DNA of 64,000 bases from Actinoallomurus sp963823735 (GTDB lineage: Bacteria; Actinomycetota; Actinomycetes; Streptosporangiales; Streptosporangiaceae), in assembly GCA_963823735.1 (NCBI GenBank), contig CAWGMO010000001.1:1922001-1986000 (forward strand), in the 5' to 3' direction. The notes under the pieces were generated by a model. It was not told where the DNA came from, made no database searches, and saw nothing but the letters and a program-made list of their open reading frames with translations. The translations under genes were made by a program, and so were the position numbers. Each line of letters starts with the position of its first letter. Position 1 is the stretch's first letter. Positions 1 through 7,965 of this stretch are shown here, piece by piece.

Positions 1-1
1 C

Positions 2-598
2 GCCCGGTCGCTCTCGGTGCTGCCCTGCCACATCTCCGCCGACATCGAAGACGGCTACGACGACGACCCCGAACGCGTCGCCGAGTACACCGCCGGTCTC
101 GGCGTAGCGGGCATCAACATCGAAGACAGCTCCGCCGAACACCTGATCCCCCCGGCGGCCCACGCCGCCAAAATCGCCGCGATCAAACGCCACACCCCCG
201 ACCTGTTCGTCAACGCCCGAATCGACACATACTGGCTACGCCAGAACGCAACGATCGAAGCCACCCTCGACCGAGCCAGAATGTACGTCGACGCCGGCGC
301 CGACGGCATCTTCGTCCCCGGCGCAACCGCCCCCTCCGACCTCCGCGCCCTGACCTCCGCCCTCCCGGTCCCGGTGAACGTCCTGGTCGTCCCCACCCTG
401 TCCCTGACCGATCTGGGCGAACTGGGAGTCCGCCGCGTGAGCACCGGCTCCCTCCCGTACCGGACCGCCATCGACGCGGCGGTAGAGGTGGCTGGAGCGG
501 TCCGCGACGGCGGCGCCGTCCCGAAGGCGACGGCATACCCGGAGATGCAGGAACGCCTGGTCCGCTTCGAGAAGCTCGGGGGCGGCCTGCGGCCTTGA
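2..598 (+). CDS. Isocitrate lyase/PEP mutase family protein (5' truncated by window)
   Basis: The reading frame is open to the left edge, so the N-terminus lies outside the window. About 198 residues are visible, roughly the C-terminal two thirds of a family member of ~250-280 residues. The barrel landmarks are in order: ADIEDGY (usually ADxEGGY, metal/substrate loop), NIEDS, and FVNARID (usually NARTD). Members are carbon-phosphorus or carbon-carbon lyases or mutases acting on oxaloacetate- or phosphonate-like substrates, so the exact reaction cannot be named. The E-D-G-Y and NARID variants suggest one of the uncharacterised actinobacterial clades. The last ~55 codons lie in a degenerate tandem duplication that continues downstream. 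The gene converges on the DUF58 gene. Confidence 0.85.
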   Translation, partial: ARSLSVLPCHISADIEDGYDDDPERVAEYTAGLGVAGINIEDSSAEHLIPPAAHAAKIAAIKRHTPDLFVNARIDTYWLRQNATIEATLDRARMYVDAGADGIFVPGATAPSDLRALTSALPVPVNVLVVPTLSLTDLGELGVRRVSTGSLPYRTAIDAAVEVAGAVRDGGAVPKATAYPEMQERLVRFEKLGGGLRP

Positions 599-1030
599 GG
601 CGAGTGGTAAGTGTCGGGGGCTGGAAGCCGCTGGGTGAGCACTGGCTCCCCGCCGTACCGGGCGGCCGTCGGCGCCGCGGCGGAGGTGGTTGGCGCGTCG
701 GCGCCGTCCCGAAGGGACGGCGTATCCGGAGCCGCGGGAGCGTCTGGTCCGCTGCGAGAGGCTCTAGAGGCGGCCTGCGGCCTTCGAGGAACGTGCGCGT
801 CGGCGAGCGAGGTCCGCCGGGTGAGCACGGGCTTCCTGCCGTACCGGGTGGCCATCGGCGCGGCGGCGGAGGTGGCCGGAGCGGTCCGCGCCGGCCGCGC
901 CGTCCCGACTGCGACCGTGGCGGAGATGCTCGACGGCGACCGCCGGCGGAACTGCGGAAACGTCTCTTGCTGCGAGACGTTCTAGAGGCGGCCGGCGGCT
1001 TTCAGGGAGAGGTACGCGTCGGCGAGCTTG
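428..1030. repeat. Degenerate ~190-bp tandem triplication of the convergent gene junction
   Basis: Three head-to-tail units share GTGAGCAC at 437, 635 and 821 (spacing 198 and 186 bp). Unit 1 is the real 3' end of the PEP-mutase-family gene (peptide RVSTGSLPYRTAIDAA). Units 2 and 3 encode the related peptides WVSTGSPPYRAAVGAA and RVSTGFLPYRVAIGAA in one open frame (611-985). Each unit ends with a CTAGAGGCGGCC-like block followed by CGCGTCGGCGAGC. In unit 3 that block is also the C-terminal coding end of the minus-strand DUF58 gene. The duplicated segment therefore spanned both gene ends. The stretch 599-981 holds no other gene that I can see. Confidence 0.8.
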
Positions 1031-2274
1031 GGGGCGAGTTCCTCCGGGGGTTCGTCGACGACCTCGACGCCGTACTTGCGGAGTTCGACGGTCAGGCGCC
1101 GGCGATCGGCGCGGTGGCGTTCGGCGGCGGCCGCGTCGTACACCGCTGCCGCGTCGCCTCGGGACGCGGCCATCTCGGTCACCCGGGGGTCGCTGACGGC
1201 GGCGATCATCACCAGGTGCTTCGCCGTCAGCTGGGGGAGCAGGGGCAGCAGGCCCTCCTCCAAGGATGTGGTGTTCAGGTCGGTGAGCAGCACGACCAGG
1301 CAGCGTTGCCGCACGCGAGCCATCAGCGTCGACACCATGCCGGCCGCGTCGGCTTCGATGAGTTCCGGTTCGAGGGGGGCCATGGCGCGGACCATCGACG
1401 TCAGGATCTCGGTACGCGCGCTGCCTTCGACGCGGGCGCGTACCTGCCGGTCGTACGCGAGCAGGTCCACGCGGTCGCCGGCCTTCGACGCCAGTGCGGC
1501 GAGCAGCAGGGCGGCGTCCATGGAGCAGTCCAGGCGCGGAATGTCCCCTACGCGCCCGGCGGCCGTACGGCCCGTGTCGAGAATGAGGTAGATCCGCCGG
1601 TCGCGTTCGGGGCGCCAGGTCCGTACGACGACGTCCTGGCGGCGGGCGGTCGCGCGCCAGTCGATGGAGCGTACGTCGTCGCCGTCGACGTACTCCCGCA
1701 GCGAGTCGAACTCGGTGCCCTGGCCGCGGATCAACGCGACGTGCTGGCCCGTGAGTTCCCGCAGCCGCGCCAGCTTCGCCGGCAGATGCCGCCGTGAGGG
1801 GAACGCCGGGAGTACCCGCACCGACCAGGGTGCCGGCCGCGACAGCTGCCGCGCCGCGAGCCCCAACGGCCCGTACGACCGGACCGTCACGGACACCGCC
1901 CGCCGATCACCCCGCCGCGTGGGCGTGAGCCGCGTGTCGATCCGCCGCCGCTCACCGGCGGGTATGTCAACGGACACGACCCGAGGCGACGACCCGGCAC
2001 TGGGCGGCCACGCGTCCCGTACCCGCGCCTTCAACCGCCGGGACCCGAGGTTCTCAACGATGAGCGCGACGGAGGCGTCCTCCCCAAGCCGAACATTCGT
2101 GTCCCCGGACCGATGCAACCCCAACCGCCGGATGTTCCCCGCCAACACGAGGTCCGCCACGACGAGCGCCACAACTACCGCGTCGACGGCCACCAACGTC
2201 CACCAACTCGGCATCACCACCAGCACGACCGCCCCGAGAACGGCCAAAAGCCCCACGCGCCCGGTCAACGCCAT
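982..2274 (-). CDS. DUF58 domain-containing protein
   Basis: Predicted 430-residue protein. Two hydrophobic segments in the first ~45 residues anchor it in the membrane. A variable beta-rich region follows, then the conserved DUF58 core with GTEFDSLREYVDGDDVRSID near residue 210 and a von Willebrand A-like fold (LILDTG; VVLLTDL). DUF58 proteins accompany MoxR AAA ATPases and are thought to act as chaperone-like partners in envelope or metal-insertion processes; the client is unknown. The start chosen follows a GGAGAGGGGG ribosome-binding site. An upstream in-frame extension to 2460 is possible but runs through decayed repeats. It is the last gene of the minus-strand operon and is separated from moxR by a 324-bp repeat-filled gap. 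Confidence 0.88.
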   Translation of the reverse strand: MALTGRVGLLAVLGAVVLVVMPSWWTLVAVDAVVVALVVADLVLAGNIRRLGLHRSGDTNVRLGEDASVALIVENLGSRRLKARVRDAWPPSAGSSPRVVSVDIPAGERRRIDTRLTPTRRGDRRAVSVTVRSYGPLGLAARQLSRPAPWSVRVLPAFPSRRHLPAKLARLRELTGQHVALIRGQGTEFDSLREYVDGDDVRSIDWRATARRQDVVVRTWRPERDRRIYLILDTGRTAAGRVGDIPRLDCSMDAALLLAALASKAGDRVDLLAYDRQVRARVEGSARTEILTSMVRAMAPLEPELIEADAAGMVSTLMARVRQRCLVVLLTDLNTTSLEEGLLPLLPQLTAKHLVMIAAVSDPRVTEMAASRGDAAAVYDAAAAERHRADRRRLTVELRKYGVEVVDEPPEELAPKLADAYLSLKAAGRL

Positions 2275-2299
2275 CCGGCCCCCCTCTCCACCAAGTCGG

Positions 2300-2600
2300 A
2301 CGTACCGCCGCGCAGCACCGTGGCAGGTGAGGGTGCGGTCCGGTACGCGGCCGGCCGGCCCGCCCGAATGTTCCGTGCCGCGCCGCATGTGCCGCCGCGC
2401 GCAGCATCGTGATGGGCGGGGGCGTGGTCGGGCGGTACGGCGTCGGGCGGCGTGTCCCAATGCGAGGCGTCCGGCCAGGCGTGCCGGCGCGCAGCACGAT
2501 GACGGGCGAGCACGCCGCCTCGTACGCCGTCGGGCGGCGCGCCCTGATGCTCAACGCCAAGTCACGCGTACCGCCCCGCGGCACCATTGGCACGCTCCTC
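2300..2600 (-). repeat. 90-bp degenerate tandem repeat between moxR and DUF58 genes
   Basis: On the minus strand the motif RTGCYGCGSGSCGG recurs with anchors at 2587, 2497, 2407 and 2318, a period of 90, 90 and 89 bp. The copy nearest DUF58 (GTGCTGCGCGGCGGTACG) leads straight into its ribosome-binding site. The copy nearest moxR starts with ATG (2587), and the others with GTG or ATG. The array accounts for essentially the whole gap at 2275-2598. I see no separate gene in it. It looks like repeated duplication of the DUF58 upstream region followed by drift. Confidence 0.75.
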
Positions 2601-3585
2601 AGCGCGGGACCGGAACGGTCGTGAGGACGCCGTCCAGCACCCCGTCGGCCGTCGCGCCTTCCAGTTCGGCCTCTGGCCGTAGCTGGATCCGGTGGCGGAA
2701 CGTCGGCCGGGCCAGGGCCTTCACATCGTCTGGCCGTACATAGTCGCGTCCCGACAGCCACGCCCACGCCCGGGACGTCGCCAGCAGTGCCGTCGCGCCG
2801 CGCGGTGAGACGCCCAGCTGCAACGACGGTGACTGGCGTGTCGCGCGGCACAGGTCGACAACATAGCCGCTGACCTTGGGGTCCACCATCACTTGGCGTA
2901 CGGCTTCGCGGCCGGCGGCGAGGTCCTGCGGGCCGGCCACCGGAGTGACGCCCGCGGCCTCCAGGTCGCGCGGGTCGAATCCCGCCGCGTGCCGTTGCAG
3001 CATCGCGATCTCGTCGTCGCGCGACGGCACCGGCACCGTCAGTTTCACCAGAAAGCGGTCGAGCTGCGCCTCCGGCAGCGGGTACGTGCCCTCGTACTCG
3101 ATCGGGTTCTGTGTCGCGCACACCACGAACGGGTCGGGCAGGGCGCGTGGCATTCCCTCGACCGAGACCTGGCGTTCCTCCATCGACTCCAGCAGTGAGG
3201 CCTGGGTCTTCGGCGGGGTGCGGTTGATCTCGTCGGCGAGGAGGAGGTTCGTGAAGACCGGGCCCTCGCGGAACTCGAACTCCGACGACCTGTTGTCGTA
3301 CACCAGCGACCCTGTCACGTCGCCCGGCATCAGGTCCGGCGTGAACTGGACACGCTTGAAGTCGAGTTTCAGCGCCTGCGCCAGCGTACGGATCAGCAGG
3401 GTCTTGGCGACGCCGGGGACGCCTTCGAGCAGCACGTGCCCGCGGCAGAGCAGCGCGATGACGAGTCCGGTCACCACGGCGTCCTGCCCGACCACCGCCT
3501 TGGCGACCTCGCCGCGCAGCGCCGTCAGCGCCGCGCGGGTGTCCTGCGCCCCCAGGTCGTTCGGGGCTGCGTTCGCGTCGGTCAC
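2599..3585 (-). CDS. MoxR family AAA+ ATPase
   Basis: Predicted 328-residue cytoplasmic ATPase. The Walker A motif is GVPGVAKT (about residue 50), Walker B is LLADEINR, sensor 1 is ATQNPIEYEGTYPLPEAQLDRF, and the C-terminal lid carries SPRGATALL. MoxR ATPases remodel or activate partner proteins, often together with DUF58 or VWA proteins. The start is GTG at 3585, overlapping the DUF4350 stop (GTGA), which implies translational coupling. An upstream extension to 3699 would run through the preceding gene in another frame. A role in the same membrane assembly as DUF4350, DUF4129 and DUF58 is inferred from the conserved actinobacterial gene order. Confidence 0.93.
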   Translation of the reverse strand: MTDANAAPNDLGAQDTRAALTALRGEVAKAVVGQDAVVTGLVIALLCRGHVLLEGVPGVAKTLLIRTLAQALKLDFKRVQFTPDLMPGDVTGSLVYDNRSSEFEFREGPVFTNLLLADEINRTPPKTQASLLESMEERQVSVEGMPRALPDPFVVCATQNPIEYEGTYPLPEAQLDRFLVKLTVPVPSRDDEIAMLQRHAAGFDPRDLEAAGVTPVAGPQDLAAGREAVRQVMVDPKVSGYVVDLCRATRQSPSLQLGVSPRGATALLATSRAWAWLSGRDYVRPDDVKALARPTFRHRIQLRPEAELEGATADGVLDGVLTTVPVPR

Positions 3586-4778
3586 GAGTTGCGAACCTGC
3601 CTTTCCAGGTCGTCGAGGAAGCCGGCGAGCCGGACCAGCTCGGTGTCGTCCGTTGGTGGAGGACCGTACAGCGCGGCGCCGATCGACGCCTGGTCCCATC
3701 CGCTGTGCGCGGCGAGCGTCGCGACGATCTCCGATGCCATGTACGGGTCGGAGGCCGCGCTTCTGGGCATGCCGAGCAGGCGTGTCAGGCGTTCGAGGGA
3801 GCCGTTGCGCAGCGCGTACGCCGCACGGTCGCCCGCCCGGCGCGACCGGTACAGCCGCGCGCGTCCCTCCACGGCCTCGGCGGAGCGTACGACGACGGGC
3901 AGCGGCTCGACCACGACCGGGCCGAGGCGCCGGGACCGCCAGAGCGCGACCAGGCCCACCGCGATGAACGCCTGCAGCACCGCGAGTCTCACGCCGAACG
4001 GCACCAGGTCGCCGAAGCTCTTGCGCCCGCCGCTGCCCGCGGGCGGCGGGTCCGGCAGCAGCCAGACCGCGCTCGACCGCGCCGCGACGAGGTTCATGCC
4101 GAGCGCGGCGTCGCCCGCCGAGGACAGGCGCTCATTGGTGAGCGGGTGCCCCGACCCGAGGACCGTCACGGTGGAACCCGCGACGGGAAGCTGTACGAGG
4201 TTGGGCCGGCCGTCGTGCAGGTAGCAGCGGGTGGCGTTCGCGGGCGCACTGTAAACCGTCGAGTCGAGGAAGTCGGCACTGCCGGCGTACGCGGCGGCGC
4301 TCAGCGAGCAGCCGGGGTCGACGACACCCGTGTCGTTGCCGACCGTCTCGACGCCGGGCGCGAGGGCCTGCAGCGTCTGGTCGTCGGGTTCGAGCAGGAG
4401 CCGGTCACCGGGCAGGTCACGGAGCACACCGAGGTCGGCCGGGACCAGGCGCTCGGACCGCGCGACGACCAGTACGGCATCGGGGTTCGCGCGCATCCGA
4501 TCCGCCGCCGCGGTGGCGCTGCGCACGACCGTCACAGGAGTGCCGCGCTGCCGGACGATCTCGACGAGCGCACGTGCGCCCTGCTGCCCCGACGACTCGG
4601 GTTCGAGATATTCGGGCCGTACGCGCGGGCGCAACGCCGCGAGCACCACCGCGACGATCGCGAGCGCGAGCACGGCGAACAACACCCCCCGCGACCGCCG
4701 CCACCGCCGCCCCGCGACCTGCCCCGCGGTCGCCGTCGTCCCGCCGTCCGAGGACGGCGCGTCCAGAAGAGCCGTCAT
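3582..4778 (-). CDS. DUF4350 domain-containing membrane protein
   Basis: 398 residues. A basic N-terminus is followed by one membrane segment at about residues 32-50 (GVLFAVLALAIVAVVLAAL). An extracytoplasmic DUF4350 domain (about 55-235) starts with EPESSGQQGARALVEIVRQRG, and a second membrane helix lies near residue 270 (LAVLQAFIAVGLVALW). A cytoplasmic tail of ~110 residues follows. Function is unknown; the family always travels with MoxR, DUF58 and DUF4129 genes in actinobacteria. The N-terminal MTALLDAP is the downstream-most of four similar start regions on this strand. This one is chosen because it alone runs into the domain and gives the family's normal length. Confidence 0.85.
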   Translation of the reverse strand: MTALLDAPSSDGGTTATAGQVAGRRWRRSRGVLFAVLALAIVAVVLAALRPRVRPEYLEPESSGQQGARALVEIVRQRGTPVTVVRSATAAADRMRANPDAVLVVARSERLVPADLGVLRDLPGDRLLLEPDDQTLQALAPGVETVGNDTGVVDPGCSLSAAAYAGSADFLDSTVYSAPANATRCYLHDGRPNLVQLPVAGSTVTVLGSGHPLTNERLSSAGDAALGMNLVAARSSAVWLLPDPPPAGSGGRKSFGDLVPFGVRLAVLQAFIAVGLVALWRSRRLGPVVVEPLPVVVRSAEAVEGRARLYRSRRAGDRAAYALRNGSLERLTRLLGMPRSAASDPYMASEIVATLAAHSGWDQASIGAALYGPPPTDDTELVRLAGFLDDLERQVRNS

Positions 4779-5062
4779 ACGCTCCGCTCCCCGGTCACGG
4801 CGAGCGGCAGGGCATTCACGGTCGTGGCGGGTTCGCCGTGTGAAGGTGCCGTGGCGTGAGGAGCCGTCATGGTCGGCTCTCCCCGGTCGCGGCGGGCGGC
4901 GGGGTGCGGCGCCTCGGTCGTGCTGGGGTCGCCGTGTGAAGGCAGCGCGGCCTGAAGCGCCGTCATACTCCCCGCTCCCCGGCCGCGGCGGGCGGTGGGG
5001 GACCGCGTCCCGGTCGTGGTGGGTTCGCCAGGTGACGGCGGCGCGTCCAGGAAGGCGGTCAT
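4776..5062 (-). repeat. 96-bp tandem repeat of a ribosome-binding site and start region
   Basis: Minus-strand ATG codons at 5062, 4966, 4870 and 4778 (spacing 96, 96, 92) are each preceded by a GGGGAGC-like or GGAGAG-like Shine-Dalgarno sequence. They begin related peptides: MTAFLDAPPSPGEPTTTG, MTALQAALPSHGDPSTTE, MTAPHATAPSHGEPATTV and the authentic MTALLDAPSSDGGTTATA of DUF4350. The first three are fused in one 95-residue open frame ending at 4775. The final 92-bp step breaks frame, so the real gene restarts. The block fills the 280-bp gap between DUF4129 and DUF4350. Whether the 95-residue frame is translated is unknown, but its ATG overlaps the DUF4129 stop. Confidence 0.8.
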
Positions 5063-5709
5063 GCTCCCCGCTCCCCGGCCGTCGCGAGGGGTACGGGTTT
5101 GGCCGTGTGGAGGCGTTCGTCCAGTTCGGTCAGCTGGTGGTAGCCGGCTTCGTCGCCGTCCTCGCCGCCGTACCAGACGTCGTCGAAGACGCGTACTCCG
5201 CGCGCGAGGTCGCCGGCGTGGTCCGGGAGCGCCTCGCCCGCCTCGGTGGCGAGCTCGTCGGCGGTGCGGCCGGGGCGGGGCTGGACGATGGCGCGTTCCT
5301 CCAGGTCGCGGGCGATGGCGCGTAGGCGTTCGCGGATCGCTTGCGGCCAGTCGCTGGACGCGGCGTGGCGGGCGGCTTCGGTGCGGTGGTCTTCGGCTCT
5401 GGTCGGGGCGTCGTCCAGGAGGGCCGTGCGGCCGGGGGCGTTGCGGCGTACGTTGCCGACGCGCCACCACACCGCCGCCGCGACCAGCACCAGCAATACC
5501 ACGAGGATCACCAGCATCGCCCAGCTCCCGCTGCCGCCCGTGTGCTTGCCCGGCAGCTTGTCGTACAGGGCGTTCAGCCAGTCGGTGATCTTGCGGAGCA
5601 TGCGGTCGACGAAGGACGGCTCGTCGCGGTGGTAGGCCTGTTTCTCCAGTTCTCGCCGGGCCAGGTCGCGTGCCTGGTCACGGCCGATCGGCCCCGGGAC
5701 GTACGTCAT
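5059..5709 (-). CDS. DUF4129 domain-containing protein
   Basis: 216 residues. The soluble N-terminus (about 1-70) contains RDQARDLARRELEKQAYH, followed by one strong membrane segment (about 73-93, WAMLVILVVLLVLVAAAVWW) and the DUF4129 domain. The domain includes the motif WPQAIRERLRAIARDLEERAIVQPRPGRTADELA and ends near VFDDVWYGG. The domain is predicted to be membrane-associated and of unknown biochemical role. The start ATG overlaps the stop of the upstream membrane gene (ATGA). Its own TGA overlaps the first ghost ATG of the 96-bp repeats, so ribosomes ending here meet a decoy start before the DUF4350 start. Confidence 0.87.
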   Translation of the reverse strand: MTYVPGPIGRDQARDLARRELEKQAYHRDEPSFVDRMLRKITDWLNALYDKLPGKHTGGSGSWAMLVILVVLLVLVAAAVWWRVGNVRRNAPGRTALLDDAPTRAEDHRTEAARHAASSDWPQAIRERLRAIARDLEERAIVQPRPGRTADELATEAGEALPDHAGDLARGVRVFDDVWYGGEDGDEAGYHQLTELDERLHTAKPVPLATAGERGA

Positions 5710-6836
5710 CGGCCCGTCCCGTACGTCGGGGGCACGAAGGTCGGGCGCTGGGTTCTCGGCTGGCGGCCGGAGCCGGCGGCGGTGAGGGGGCCGGGCAGCC
5801 AGGCGGCGATCGGGTCGTCCGGCGGGTCCATCTGGAGTTCCAGGTCGAAGGCCTCCCGCCGCATGCGCTGGTCGGCGTAGAGCAGGGCGATCACGCCCGC
5901 GTTGAAGGGGGTGAGGAGGGTGCCGGCGATGATGCGGCCGGCCGCTCCGATGGCCACGTACGCGAGGAGCGGCCACCCCGATGGGTCCGGATGGGCGCCG
6001 AGGAGCAGCCGTTGGGCGATCGTGAACGGCAGCGGCAGTACGAGGAGCTGGGCCAGCGTCGTGATCACGAGGGTGAGGAGCAGCGCGCCGAACATCCGCC
6101 ACCAGTGCCCGCGTACGACGTCGGCGGACCGGCGCAGCGCCCCGCGTACGCTCCGGCGCTCCAGTACGAGGATCGGCGGGGCGAACGCGAGCCAGACGTA
6201 GCCCGCGACCATGGCCGCCGCCGAGACCGGCACCGCGAAGATCGTCGCCAGGGCGGAGACGATGTCCGGCGCGCCGGCGAGGACCGACAGGATGAGCGGC
6301 AGGTACGGCACGATCCCGGCGATCAGCACGATTCCGACGACGGCGCCGGCGGTGGCGACGATGCGCGACAGCAGCGGTCTCACGTCGCGCCAGGCCCGGT
6401 CGAGCGACGTCGAGTGGCCCAGCAGCGTACGTGCCATGGCGGGTGCGAGCAGGCCGCTCAGCAGCAGGACGACGAGGGCGGTGAGCAGCAGCCCGCCGCC
6501 CAGCACGATCGCGCCCGTGCCGAGGGTGCGTTCGACGACCGCGGGTGTGAGGTCGTCGCGCGGCCGGGTCCCGAGGACGAAGTACTGCCCGAGCGTGATG
6601 ATCACCTGGCTGATGGTGGTCAGCACGGCCGACATCCCCAGGGTGGCGCGCGGGTTGCGGCGTACGTAGGAGACGGCCGCGTCGAGGATCTCCGAGACGC
6701 CGAGCGGGCGCAGCGGGATCTCACGGTCGATCTCGTCCGGGACCTTGGACGGCTCCGGAGCAGGGGGAACGGCCGGTACGTCACCGGAATCGGGCGCGGC
6801 CGAGCCGGGCGACGCCCAAGTCGGTGGGTCCGTCAT
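5706..6836 (-). CDS. Polytopic membrane protein (glycerophosphodiester phosphodiesterase membrane-domain-like)
   Basis: 376 residues. A proline-rich cytoplasmic N-terminus of about 40 residues is followed by LRPLGVSEILDAAVSYVRRNPRATL, the usual opening of this actinobacterial family, and then about six hydrophobic segments between residues 60 and 330. It has no catalytic phosphodiesterase domain, so the family name reflects only the membrane region. It heads the minus-strand operon that continues into DUF4129, DUF4350, MoxR and DUF58, and it is divergent from mtnA. A substrate or partner cannot be named from sequence. Confidence 0.8.
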   Translation of the reverse strand: MTDPPTWASPGSAAPDSGDVPAVPPAPEPSKVPDEIDREIPLRPLGVSEILDAAVSYVRRNPRATLGMSAVLTTISQVIITLGQYFVLGTRPRDDLTPAVVERTLGTGAIVLGGGLLLTALVVLLLSGLLAPAMARTLLGHSTSLDRAWRDVRPLLSRIVATAGAVVGIVLIAGIVPYLPLILSVLAGAPDIVSALATIFAVPVSAAAMVAGYVWLAFAPPILVLERRSVRGALRRSADVVRGHWWRMFGALLLTLVITTLAQLLVLPLPFTIAQRLLLGAHPDPSGWPLLAYVAIGAAGRIIAGTLLTPFNAGVIALLYADQRMRREAFDLELQMDPPDDPIAAWLPGPLTAAGSGRQPRTQRPTFVPPTYGTGR

Positions 6837-6880
6837 ACCTGCTCCCCGCGCAGCCGAGTCCTCGGCTCATCCTGCCACGA

Positions 6881-6910
6881 GTGATCACGTGAGATGTGTC
6901 GCGTGATCAC
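6881..6910. promoter_or_regulatory. Pair of GTGATCAC palindromes in a divergent promoter region
   Basis: Perfect 8-bp palindromes at 6881-6888 and 6903-6910, 22 bp apart (two helical turns), lie between the divergent membrane-protein gene and mtnA. The same palindrome recurs upstream of secA at 18160. The spacing suits a dimeric regulator binding cooperatively. The regulator is unknown and the assignment is inference. Confidence 0.4.
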
Positions 6911-6945
6911 GGGACGCGGGGCGCGAATACGGCAAACTGCCTGCC

Positions 6946-7953
6946 ATGGACGTACTGCGCTGGGTCGATCCGCCGGGCGGGCCCGCGATCGCGCTGCTAG
7001 ACCAGACACGGCTTCCGCACGAAGAGGCCGAGCTCATGTGCCGTGACGTGCCGACGCTCATCGAGGCCATCCAACGCCTCGCCGTACGCGGCGCCCCGCT
7101 CCTCGGCGTCGCGGGCGGGTACGGCGTCGCCCTCGCCGCCGCCCTCGGCGACGACGTGCCGTCGGCCGCCCACGACATCGCGAACGCGCGGCCGACAGCG
7201 GTCAATCTCAGCCGCGCCGCGCTGAGAGTGCTGGCCGCGCACGCGGACGGGCGCGGCGCGCTCGCCGAGGCGCACGCCATCGCGCGGGAGGAGAACGAGG
7301 CGAGCGCCCGCATGGGCGAGCACGGCCTCGCGCTCGTCCCGGAGGGCGCGCGGATCCTGACCCACTGCAACGCCGGAGCGCTCGCCGCGGGCGGGGACGG
7401 CTCCGCGCTGGCCGTCGTCGTGGCCGCGCACCGGGCCGGGCGGCTCGTACGCCTCTGGGTGGACGAGACCAGGCCGCTGCTCCAGGGCGCGCGGCTCACA
7501 ACGTACGAGGCCAAGCGGCACGGGATCCCGCACACGCTGCTGCCCGACGGCGCCGCGGCGAGCCTGTTCGGGGCGGGTGAGGTCGACCTCGTGGTCGTCG
7601 GCGCCGACCGCATCGCGCTGGACAACAGCGTCGCCAACAAGGTCGGGACGTACTCCCTGGCCGTCCTGGCCCACCACCACGGGGTGCCGTTCGTCGTCGT
7701 GGCCCCCACCAGCACCATCGACCCCGACGCGAGGACCGGGGCCGACATCCCGATCGAGCAGCGCGACGGGGCGGAAGTGAGCTCGTTCGCCGGGCGACCC
7801 GTGGCGCCGCTGGGAACACCGGTCTACAATCCGGCCTTCGACGTGACTCCCGGAGAGCTCGTGACGGCGATCGTCACCGAGCGAGGGGTCATTGCGCGGG
7901 AGAACGAAGGTAGCCTTGGGTCGCCTGGGCGGACCGCCTCTGACTATGTGTGA
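6946..7953 (+). CDS. mtnA: S-methyl-5-thioribose-1-phosphate isomerase
   Basis: 335 residues, the normal family length. It interconverts 5-methylthioribose-1-phosphate and methylthioribulose-1-phosphate in methionine salvage, in the cytoplasm. Diagnostic motifs are AVRGAPLLGVAGGYG near residue 50, ILTHCNAG with the catalytic Cys near residue 141, and VVVGADRIALDNSVANKVGTY with the catalytic Asp near residue 222. The C-terminal YNPAFDVTP is also typical. No other methionine-salvage gene is nearby. It lies 12 bp upstream of mtrA, so it may share a transcript with the mtrAB operon, a neighbourhood also familiar in other actinomycetes. Confidence 0.95.
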   Translation: MDVLRWVDPPGGPAIALLDQTRLPHEEAELMCRDVPTLIEAIQRLAVRGAPLLGVAGGYGVALAAALGDDVPSAAHDIANARPTAVNLSRAALRVLAAHADGRGALAEAHAIAREENEASARMGEHGLALVPEGARILTHCNAGALAAGGDGSALAVVVAAHRAGRLVRLWVDETRPLLQGARLTTYEAKRHGIPHTLLPDGAAASLFGAGEVDLVVVGADRIALDNSVANKVGTYSLAVLAHHHGVPFVVVAPTSTIDPDARTGADIPIEQRDGAEVSSFAGRPVAPLGTPVYNPAFDVTPGELVTAIVTERGVIARENEGSLGSPGRTASDYV

Positions 7954-7965
7954 CGATGAGGGTAC

